This document shows, one piece after another, positions 41,622 through 47,895 of a DNA stretch of 47,895 bases (within the stretch, counting starts at the first letter, position 1; every line of letters begins with the position of its first letter). The position numbers were made by a program, and so were the translations under genes. The notes below the pieces were generated by a model that was not told where the DNA came from, made no database searches, and saw nothing but the letters and a program-made list of their open reading frames with translations. The stretch comes from Treponema sp. (GTDB lineage: Bacteria > Spirochaetota > Spirochaetia > Treponematales > Treponemataceae). The DNA is taken from positions 1 to 47,895 of the forward strand of contig JAFZLA010000079.1 in the NCBI GenBank assembly GCA_017551705.1. Direction: 5' to 3'.

Positions 41622-41657
41622 ATGTTTATTCGTTCAAATATTTGAACGAATAAACAT
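41622..41657. promoter_or_regulatory. 36-bp perfect palindromic operator
   Basis: The left half ATGTTTATTCGTTCAAAT is followed directly by its exact reverse complement: a perfect 36-bp palindrome with no spacer. It contains the TTCAAATATTTGAA core typical of ArsR/SmtB-type operators and covers the predicted transcription start. An ArsR-family gene closes the operon, so autorepression is the simplest reading. Confidence 0.9.
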
Positions 41658-41680
41658 TTACACCAAGACGGAGTTTTTTT

Positions 41681-44449
41681 ATGAAAAACCTTCTTAAGCA
41701 TTCAAGGCTCGTCATCTTCATTTGTTTTGCGTTGACTGTAGCTTTGGCCATTCCTTTGGTTTCAGTGTCAATCGAAAACACTGTTCGCCGCTACATGCCG
41801 CCCAAAAGCGATTCTTACACCCGCTTGATCGGCACCGAGGACCAGTTTGGCAGCATGATTTCTATCGGCATTTCGCTCGAAACAGACGACGAAACCATCT
41901 TGACTTCGGAATACATCGACGTAATCCGAGAAATCACAGACCAAATCGACGCGCTTGAGGGAATCAAGTCGATCAACTCAATCACAAAGATTGACTACGT
42001 TTATTCCCTTGACGGAGGCCTTGCCGCCGGCCAGTTGTTGGACGACGACTATACAGGTTCAAAGGCCGACATTCAAAAAATCAAGCAAAAGATTATCGAC
42101 TGGCAGGACATGTACAACCGCGTCATCATCGACGACGACTTCCAGGCGGCCCAAATCGCGGCCACAGTTGACCCCGAATATGGCTCAACCCAGCAAATCG
42201 AACTCTTGCATAAAATAGAAAAAATCGCCTACAAAGCCATTGAAGGCCACAAGCTTGAGGTTCGCTTTTATGGCGACCCCGTTCTTAGCGACAACGCCTC
42301 GGACTACATGATCCATGACTTGATCACTTTGATTCCCCTTGTAACGCTTGTCGTTCTTCTTTCGCTTTATTTCTCTTTCCATACTTTCTCCGGAACCATT
42401 TTGCCACTCATCTCAGTTTTGATGGCCACAATTTGGTCTTGCGGAATCATGTCTTTGGCCCACGTAACGTTCACTATCGTGGCCAGCGTAATTCCAGTCT
42501 GCTTGATCGCTTGCGGTTCCGCTTACGGAATCCACGTAATCACCCACTACGAAGCGGCCGTCAAAAAGATTGAAGGCGAAATCACAAAAGAAAACCACGC
42601 CCAAGCGATTTGCGCGGGACTCAAGGATGTTTGGATCGCCGTTTTGCTCGCCGCGGTAACGACAATCGCCGGCTTCATTTCGCTTGTTACAAGCCCCATC
42701 GAACCTCTCAAGAGCTTCGCGATTTTCTCTGCGCTCGGCGTTGCTTTCTCTTTGATAATTTCAATCACATTCATTCCGGCCGCGCTTTACTTGCGCCCGC
42801 TCAACCGCATCGGAAAGCGCCGCTTTAGCCAGCTTTCAGAAAAACTCAAGGCCAAAGTTTTGCGCGAGCGTGAACGACTTGGAGGCCACAAGGCTGAGGC
42901 TCGCGGCCGCACTTTGTACAACATTTACCACTTCTGCGCCGGCACAAAACCCCGCTTGGTGATTTTCTCCATCTTGATTTGCTTGTTCTCCTTCATCGGC
43001 GTAAAGCAATTGGTAATCAACACCGCCTTGGTCGGCTACTTCCCGCCGGACAGCAAATTCCGCAAAGACATTGACTTTGTCGACCAAACATTCGCCGGAA
43101 CAAACGACGTTTACTTTGTAATCAGCGGCCAGGAAAAGGGCGACATGACAAAGCCCGAAATCCTTAAAGCCGTCGACGACTTGCAAAACCACTTGTTAGA
43201 CGAATATCCCAACCAAATCGGAAAGGCCGTTTCGTTCACAACATTCATCAAGAGAATGAACCAGGTTATGCACGCTCCTATGCTGGCCGCTTCTGACGCC
43301 GGCTCGGACGACTTTGCCGCCGCCGACTCTGGCAACTACGCCGAGGACGACTGGGGCGACTCCGGCGATGATTGGGGAGACTCTGGCAGCGAATGGGCAG
43401 ACTCAGGCGACGATTGGGGCGATTCTGGCGACACAAGCGCGCAAGAAGACACAGCCGTCGCGGCCCAGACAAAAGATTGGGTTGACCCCAACATCCAGCA
43501 CGCAAAAGACTTGCAGGAGCAAATCTCCGTTCAAAAGGCTTTGGAAATGTTCTACAACGCCTACACAGCGGCCGGCGGACGCAACGCCACTGTCGAAGGA
43601 ATGATGACAGAGCTTGAAAAGATTTTCAACTTTAACGGAATCGACTACTACGAAGTTCCTTACGACTTGGACAAATATCCTGCCGCCACACGCGAAGGCT
43701 TGGCCAACCTCGTAAGCCAGTACTTGTTGCTCTACAGCGGCTCGCTCGACCGCTTTAGCGACGACCAGTTGGCTCCAAAGACAATCCGCATGCAGGTTCA
43801 GCTCAGGTGCCACGACACCCATAAGATTAAAGAAATCATCCAGGACGCCCAAGACTACGCGGCCGCCAAATTCCCAACGGGCTACACATTGGTTCCCACA
43901 GGAAACGGCGAGATGGAAGTTTCGATGACCGACATGGTAATTTCAAGCCAAATCACCAGCATCTTGTTCTCAATCTTCATGGTCTTTGTAATCATCGCGG
44001 TTTCGTTCAAGTCTCCTGTAGCAGGCTTGCTTGGCGCGATTCCTCTAGCCTTTACAATCATCCTCAACTTTATGACGATGGGCTTTACAGGAATCCAGCT
44101 TGACTTGGTAACAAGCATCATCGCCAGCGTCGCGATCGGCGTAGGCATCGACTACACAATTCACTTTATGGAAAGCTACAAGGCCGAGCGCGCCAAGAGC
44201 GACAACGTCGAGGAAGTTACGTTGAACACATTCGCCGTAAGCGGCTTGGGCATCGTAACAAACGCTCTTGCCGTTGGCTTGGGCTTCTTGGTATTGCTCC
44301 TTTCAAACTTCCAGATATTGCGCTGCATTGGTTTGTTGGTCGCAATTGTAATGTTCTCAAGCTCTTTCTTGGCTATGACTGTAATTCCGGGCGTTCTCAA
44401 CGCGTTCGACCCCAAATTCATCAGGCCAAAAGAAAACAAGCAACAATAA
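41681..44449 (+). CDS. MMPL/RND-superfamily exporter
   Basis: 922 residues with the twofold RND layout: one N-terminal helix, a large periplasmic loop (~30-205), a group of helices (~207-375), a further helix, a second periplasmic loop (~455-760) and a final helix group. MMPL features include GPVLSDNASDYM-like and IASVAIGVGIDYTIHFMESY, the latter placing the conserved Asp of the proton relay in helix 10. Family members move lipids or hydrophobic molecules toward the outer membrane. The second loop holds four 7-residue repeats, DDWGDSG type (residues 556-583). GGAG precedes the ATG. First gene of the operon, with the palindromic operator upstream. Confidence 0.92.
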   Translation: MKNLLKHSRLVIFICFALTVALAIPLVSVSIENTVRRYMPPKSDSYTRLIGTEDQFGSMISIGISLETDDETILTSEYIDVIREITDQIDALEGIKSINSITKIDYVYSLDGGLAAGQLLDDDYTGSKADIQKIKQKIIDWQDMYNRVIIDDDFQAAQIAATVDPEYGSTQQIELLHKIEKIAYKAIEGHKLEVRFYGDPVLSDNASDYMIHDLITLIPLVTLVVLLSLYFSFHTFSGTILPLISVLMATIWSCGIMSLAHVTFTIVASVIPVCLIACGSAYGIHVITHYEAAVKKIEGEITKENHAQAICAGLKDVWIAVLLAAVTTIAGFISLVTSPIEPLKSFAIFSALGVAFSLIISITFIPAALYLRPLNRIGKRRFSQLSEKLKAKVLRERERLGGHKAEARGRTLYNIYHFCAGTKPRLVIFSILICLFSFIGVKQLVINTALVGYFPPDSKFRKDIDFVDQTFAGTNDVYFVISGQEKGDMTKPEILKAVDDLQNHLLDEYPNQIGKAVSFTTFIKRMNQVMHAPMLAASDAGSDDFAAADSGNYAEDDWGDSGDDWGDSGSEWADSGDDWGDSGDTSAQEDTAVAAQTKDWVDPNIQHAKDLQEQISVQKALEMFYNAYTAAGGRNATVEGMMTELEKIFNFNGIDYYEVPYDLDKYPAATREGLANLVSQYLLLYSGSLDRFSDDQLAPKTIRMQVQLRCHDTHKIKEIIQDAQDYAAAKFPTGYTLVPTGNGEMEVSMTDMVISSQITSILFSIFMVFVIIAVSFKSPVAGLLGAIPLAFTIILNFMTMGFTGIQLDLVTSIIASVAIGVGIDYTIHFMESYKAERAKSDNVEEVTLNTFAVSGLGIVTNALAVGLGFLVLLLSNFQILRCIGLLVAIVMFSSSFLAMTVIPGVLNAFDPKFIRPKENKQQ
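43346..43429 (+). repeat. Four in-frame 21-bp repeats (DDWGDSG) in the exporter
   Basis: Four consecutive 7-codon units: DDWGDSG, DDWGDSG, SEWADSG, DDWGDSG. The units differ mainly at third codon positions, so they are old and their protein sequence appears to be under selection rather than newly slipped. The loop faces the periplasm. A related DDWGSDDWSGDS motif starts the mature barrel protein encoded downstream. Confidence 0.85.
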
Positions 44450-44478
44450 TTGCCTAGCCCGCAAACGCGGGCTGGCAA
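44450..44478 (+). promoter_or_regulatory. Intercistronic stem-loop after the exporter gene
   Basis: TTGCC-(T)-AGCCCGC, loop AAAC, GCGGGCT-GGCAA: a 12-bp stem with one bulged T, starting at the stop-codon side. No adjacent T-run, so it is more likely a stability or processing element that sets the ratio of exporter to LolA-like protein. Confidence 0.65.
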
Positions 44479-44516
44479 TCAAAATAAAATTATTTTTACC
44501 TTTAGGAGGGTATGAT

Positions 44517-45311
44517 ATGAAAATGACAAAATTGATCGTTGCGGCCGCCGCCGCTCTCACAGTTGGAACTATGGCTTTCGCCCTTGACGGAAGAACAGTT
44601 ATGCAGAATGCCGACGACGTTAAAAAGCCGGCCTTCACTCGCGCCCAAGTTCAGATGATTTTGATCGAAAAGAGCGGAGCCAAAGAAGTCCGCGTCATCG
44701 ACGAATGGGGAAAGAACGAAAACGGCCTTTCTACAGTTGTAATGCAGTTCAACACTCCGGCCAGCGTAAAGGGAACCCGCTTTAGCCAAAAAGAAAACGC
44801 CAGCGGCCCTGACACAAAGTTCATCTTCTTGCCCGACGTTGGAACAGTTCGCCCTGTAGCCGCCAGCCAAGGATCAAGCTCATTCATGGGAAGCGACGCC
44901 ACATACGACGACATGTCAACTCGCGAAGTTGACGCCGACACCCACGAATTGCTCGCCGAAAAGGAAGCCAAGAACGGATTCGCCAACTGCGCCAAAGTAA
45001 AGTCAACTCCCAAAGACCTCAAGGAAGCCCAGTACGCTTACCGCATCTCTTGGGTCGACAAGGACACATGGGTTCCCGTTTACGTTGAGATGTACAGCAA
45101 AAAGACAGGAAAGATTTGCAAGACTTTGGAAGTAAAGTCTCTCAAAGTAATCAAAGGCTATCCCACTCCGCTTGTCAACGAAATGACAAACCTTGAGACT
45201 GGCCACAAGACTCAGCTTGTTATGAGCGAAGACCGCCTCAAGTTTGACGAGCCCATTAACCCCGCTTACTTTAGCAAGGGCTTCTTGCAGAACGGCAAAG
45301 TTTCAAAATAG
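44517..45311 (+). CDS. LolA-like outer-membrane lipoprotein-sorting family protein
   Basis: 264 residues. Signal peptide to about residue 21 (AALTVGTMAFA-LDG), then a LolA/LppX-type half-barrel domain: TRAQVQMILIEKSGAKEVRVIDEWGK, VMQFNTPASVKGTRFSQKE, FIFLPDVGTVRPVA, YAYRISWVDKDTWVPVYVEMYSKKTGKICKTLEVKSL. This 'outer membrane lipoprotein-sorting' family carries lipid or lipidated cargo across the periplasm and typically accompanies MMPL exporters. AGGAGGG before the ATG. Stop codon TAG is the first three bases of a dispersed repeat. Confidence 0.9.
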   Translation: MKMTKLIVAAAAALTVGTMAFALDGRTVMQNADDVKKPAFTRAQVQMILIEKSGAKEVRVIDEWGKNENGLSTVVMQFNTPASVKGTRFSQKENASGPDTKFIFLPDVGTVRPVAASQGSSSFMGSDATYDDMSTREVDADTHELLAEKEAKNGFANCAKVKSTPKDLKEAQYAYRISWVDKDTWVPVYVEMYSKKTGKICKTLEVKSLKVIKGYPTPLVNEMTNLETGHKTQLVMSEDRLKFDEPINPAYFSKGFLQNGKVSK

Positions 45312-45392
45312 GAACGGTCAAGGCGCGCTTACGCTTAAAGCCTTGACACGTTCCTTTTGCGGCGCGAACAAGATTTTCGCGCCGCAATAAGG
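45309..45392 (+). repeat. Double-hairpin dispersed repeat, family 1, copy 2
   Basis: GGAACGGTCAAGGC pairs with GCCTTGACACGTTCC (one bulge) and is followed by TTTT; then TTGCGGCGCGA pairs with TCGCGCCGCAA. Almost base for base the reverse of the element at 1129-1206, with one small indel and changes in the loops. It fills the gap between the LolA-like and barrel genes. Confidence 0.85.
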
Positions 45393-45404
45393 AGTTTAAC
45401 AACT

Positions 45405-46928
45405 ATGACTGTAACTAAAAAGATTTTTGCCGCAGGCTTGGCTTGCGCTTTGCTCGCGGCGAACATTTACGCCCAAGACGATTGGGGCTCAGACGATTGG
45501 AGCGGCGACAGCGCCGCCGCGTCGGAGAATTCCGGCTCGTCTTTTTGGGAACGATTTAAAATCAGCGGCGACGCCAATTTGGCCGCCCGCTGGTATTTTG
45601 ACGGCGAAAACGCTTCAACCAGCGCGGTGAACGCAATTCCCAGCCTAAAGCTTGGCTTGGATTACGACGGCGACTCTACAAAGTTCAGTTCAAAGATTCG
45701 CCTTGACGAACAAACGCTTAAGTATGAAAACGAGATGATTCTCGACGAATTTAAAGCTGACTTGTTCGTGGGCGACTTTGTGTTGAGCGCCGGAAAAATG
45801 AAAGTGGTTTGGGGAAAGGGCGACAAGCTCCACGTGCTCGACAACTTCAACTCAAACAACTACTACGACTTTTTGATGCCCGACTACCTTGACCGCCGCA
45901 ACGCCGAATACATGTTCCGCGCCCAGTACAACAGCCCGCTTGGCTTCCGAGTGGAGGGAATCTACACCCCGATCATGCACGCCGAAACCTACGCCCAAAA
46001 AGGTCCCTGGGTTCCGAACAAAGTAACAAGCTTGACAAACCAGGTCTTGAGCTTTTTGGACACACAATATCCAGCAGGCTCTCTAAAACCGTCTTCAATA
46101 AAAAAGCTTTCAACTGCGGCCGAAGATCTCTATCCCGACACATACAAGCTTGAATACGGCCAGTTTGGCGGCTATGTAAACTTTTCTATCGGACCTGTTG
46201 ACCTTGGCGTCTCTTACTACAACGGCCATTACAAGCAAGTCTCAGCCAATTTAACAGGCTTGATCGCGGCGGGAGCAATTGCAAAAGTAGCCGGAACGCC
46301 TTATGCAACCGCTTATAACACAGCGCTTGGTCCCTATGTTTCTATGCCCAGCCTTCACTACGACAAACTCCAGTCGTTCGGCCTTGACGCGCAGACAGCC
46401 ATCGGCCCCTTCACCCTTCGCTCCGAATTGGTTTACAACTTGACCAAAGACACCGACGGAAACGACCCGTGGACCCACAACAACAGCATCGGTTACCTCT
46501 TTGGCTTTGACGTAGGGCTCCCCGTTCACAACCTCAACTTGAACGTTCAGATGACCGGCAACGTAATTCTTAAAAAGAACGACATCAAGGACAACAAGAT
46601 TGTATTCGCAAGCGGCATCCCTGGAATTTCAACAGAAGCCTACGACGCTGACTACGACCCGACCGGAAAATACACAAACCACAAAATCGTAGTTCAGTTG
46701 CAGGACAAGTTCTACTACGAAAAGATTACCGCGACAATCAAAGCCATCTACGGAATCGAGCGCGCCGACTTGATCTTGATGCCCGAAGTATCGTTCAAGG
46801 TTCGCGATGGTTGGAAAGCCACAGCCAGCGGCTTGTTTATCCACAACTTTGACAAAAAAGAAAACAGCGAATTCTACGGATGGCTGGACAACAGCTTTAT
46901 CCAATTGGCTGTAAACTATACCTTCTAA
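45405..46928 (+). CDS. Outer-membrane beta-barrel protein
   Basis: 507 residues. Signal peptide to about residue 23 (AANIYA), then an acidic mature start, QDDWGSDDWSGDS, and a strand-rich body with aromatic-ending strands and long loops: DANLAARWYFDGEN, FVGDFVLSAGKMKVVWGKGDKLHVLDNFNSNNYYDF, GGYVNFSIGPVDLGVSYYNG. The last residues IQLAVNYTF fit the terminal Phe signal for barrel insertion. Possibly DUF1302-like, a group often found with MMPL exporters. Start at ATG 45405 is supported by AAGGAG; the longer frame to 45357 runs through the repeat. It is the probable outer-membrane end point of the MMPL/LolA-like pathway. Confidence 0.88.
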   Translation: MTVTKKIFAAGLACALLAANIYAQDDWGSDDWSGDSAAASENSGSSFWERFKISGDANLAARWYFDGENASTSAVNAIPSLKLGLDYDGDSTKFSSKIRLDEQTLKYENEMILDEFKADLFVGDFVLSAGKMKVVWGKGDKLHVLDNFNSNNYYDFLMPDYLDRRNAEYMFRAQYNSPLGFRVEGIYTPIMHAETYAQKGPWVPNKVTSLTNQVLSFLDTQYPAGSLKPSSIKKLSTAAEDLYPDTYKLEYGQFGGYVNFSIGPVDLGVSYYNGHYKQVSANLTGLIAAGAIAKVAGTPYATAYNTALGPYVSMPSLHYDKLQSFGLDAQTAIGPFTLRSELVYNLTKDTDGNDPWTHNNSIGYLFGFDVGLPVHNLNLNVQMTGNVILKKNDIKDNKIVFASGIPGISTEAYDADYDPTGKYTNHKIVVQLQDKFYYEKITATIKAIYGIERADLILMPEVSFKVRDGWKATASGLFIHNFDKKENSEFYGWLDNSFIQLAVNYTF

Positions 46929-46948
46929 AAAAGGAACGGCAGGTTATT

Positions 46949-47359
46949 ATGAATCAGGAAGAAGAACTTTTGACTTTATTCAAAAATGTAAATGATTTTA
47001 TTCCCATATTCCAGGCTCTTGCCGATTCAGAACGCCTGCTGATTCTGCTCAAGCTCTTTTACGCCGGACCCAACGGAAAGAACGTGACTGAGCTTAGCGG
47101 AAGGACTCGCCTTTCGCGTCCGGCTGTGAGCCACCATTTAAAGGTGCTCAAGGCCGCGCGCATAATCAATTCTCGCAAAGACGGAACGCAAGTTTATTAT
47201 TCGCTCGACACAAAGCAAAAAATTTCCAACATCGAAAACCTTGCCAACGCTTTGCTCAAGCACTTAAAATTGATTGACGCCAATCAAAGCGAGCCGATTG
47301 ACGACGCGGCCTTGGAGCGCATCGTTTCCAAAGCGCGCGACATGATGAAAAGCGCCTAG
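46949..47359 (+). CDS. ArsR-family transcriptional repressor
   Basis: 136 residues. Winged helix-turn-helix of the ArsR type: FQALADSERLLILLKLFYAGPNGKNVTELSGRTRLSRPAVSHHLKVLKAARIINSRKDGTQVYYSLD. It contains no Cys at all, so the classical ELCVCDL metal site is missing and it probably senses an organic or lipid-like ligand, or another signal. Last gene of the MMPL operon and the likely binder of the 36-bp palindrome at its head. CAGG lies 5 nt before ATG 46949; the longer frame to 46880 overlaps the barrel gene. Its stop overlaps the argC stop in CTAG. Confidence 0.92.
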   Translation: MNQEEELLTLFKNVNDFIPIFQALADSERLLILLKLFYAGPNGKNVTELSGRTRLSRPAVSHHLKVLKAARIINSRKDGTQVYYSLDTKQKISNIENLANALLKHLKLIDANQSEPIDDAALERIVSKARDMMKSA

Positions 47360-47895
47360 AGACCTGTTCCTTCGTCAACGCCCATCATAATGTTAAGGCA
47401 CTGAACGGCGGCGCCGCTGGCTCCCTTGCCAAGATTGTCAAGGCGGGAGCACAAGCAAATGCGGTCGTCGTTTCCGTAAACAAAAATCTGCATATTGTTG
47501 GTTCCGCTCAAAGTGTTGGCGGGAATAAAGGCTTCGGGAAGAACGCCGTCGCCCATCAGCGGCGCCACCTTTACGAACCGCGAGCCGTCGTAGTGGGCGG
47601 CCAACTCGTCGCGGACTTGCGCTGCGCCTATTTTTTTGGCCAGCAAGCGGCCGTGCAAGGGTACTGTCACCGTCATTCCGCTAAAGTAGTCGCAAACGTA
47701 AGGATTAAAAATCGGCTCGTATTCCAGGCCGCAAATCTTTTTCATTTCGGGCAAATGCTTGTGCTCTTGCGTCAGCGCGTATTGGCGCGGAGAGTCCAGC
47801 TCGGGGTTGCGGCCCGGATCTTCGTATTGGGCGATGGCCTTTTTGCCCGCGCCGCTGTAGCCGCTGACGGCGTGGCAGACAAGCGGATAGTCGGG
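47356..47895 (-). CDS. argC: N-acetyl-gamma-glutamyl-phosphate reductase (partial, 3' part)
   Basis: The last 180 residues of ArgC; the frame stays open to the window edge, so the N-terminal NADP-binding fold and catalytic Cys are outside. Visible marks are HAVSGYSGAGKKAI and the C-terminal LSGTNNMQIFVYGNDDRICLCSRLDNLGKGASGAAVQCLNIMMG. The SGYSG form suggests the shorter type 2 ArgC. It catalyses the third step of arginine synthesis. Convergent with the ArsR gene, with a 4-bp overlap of stop codons. Confidence 0.95.
   Translation of the reverse strand, partial: PDYPLVCHAVSGYSGAGKKAIAQYEDPGRNPELDSPRQYALTQEHKHLPEMKKICGLEYEPIFNPYVCDYFSGMTVTVPLHGRLLAKKIGAAQVRDELAAHYDGSRFVKVAPLMGDGVLPEAFIPANTLSGTNNMQIFVYGNDDRICLCSRLDNLGKGASGAAVQCLNIMMGVDEGTGL

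Noticed and set aside
43346..43429. Recent slippage or assembly artefact in the 21-bp repeats
   Set aside because: The four units differ at several silent positions and one unit has changed residues, so they are not identical copies.
1..47895. CRISPR array, prophage or insertion sequence
   Set aside because: No regularly spaced identical repeats, no transposase or integrase, and no phage structural genes were found on either strand.

Overview
The window looks like a chromosomal segment of a spirochaete, most likely a gut or rumen Treponema. This is inferred from gene content, not from a search. The clues are a short archaeal/eukaryal-type PheRS beta subunit, relaxed spirochaetal lipoboxes, several SUMF1-fold paralogues, a FecR-domain protein co-transcribed with a class III cyclase and FtsK, and an MMPL/LolA-like/beta-barrel operon. 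I see no prophage, transposase, CRISPR array, tRNA or rRNA. Base composition is moderate and fairly even, apart from an AT-rich lipoprotein gene near 26.5-27.9 kb.

Layout. 0-1.5 kb: 3' part of a SpoIIE-type phosphatase/HATPase gene, convergent with a STAS antagonist. 1.6-7.4 kb: a tightly packed + strand run (zinc-ribbon SUMF1 protein, polar amino-acid ABC permease and ATPase, cytidylate-kinase-like protein, ModF-like tandem ABC protein, GH18 protein). 7.4-14.2 kb: a - strand operon ftsK, class III cyclase, FecR protein. 14.3-16.1 kb: NlpC/P60 peptidase with a barrel-like C-terminus, then a lipoprotein. 16.2-17.2 kb: XRE-PIN toxin-antitoxin pair. 17.2-19.0 kb: pheT. 19.1-23.8 kb: a sulfur amino-acid unit with strong promoter, 5' hairpin, a 25-codon leader peptide rich in Cys near its end, metY, then a cysteine-type ABC importer. 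24-29.5 kb: accessory-looking genes (CmpB-like membrane protein, DUF4143 ATPase, XRE regulator, duplicated-domain lipoprotein, YunG-like protein, SUMF1 protein). 29.7-37 kb: polA, a large unknown protein, acyl-CoA synthetase, small-exporter family protein. 37-41.5 kb: a - strand GH16 beta-glucanase operon with two unknown exported proteins. 41.6-47.4 kb: an envelope transport operon (MMPL, LolA-like, beta-barrel, ArsR) with a 36-bp perfect palindrome over its transcription start. 47.4 kb to end: 3' part of argC.

Most interesting signals: (1) the Cys-codon leader peptide upstream of metY and a CjaA-like cysteine importer, which suggests attenuation by cysteine; (2) the ArsR-linked MMPL operon, in which the exporter and its barrel partner share DDWG-type acidic repeats; (3) a recurrent start architecture in which a -10 box lies 6-8 nt before an ATG with no Shine-Dalgarno, implying leaderless or near-leaderless mRNAs for about nine genes; (4) three families of short palindromic dispersed repeats, two of which begin at or directly after stop codons and one of which supplies the -35 of polA.
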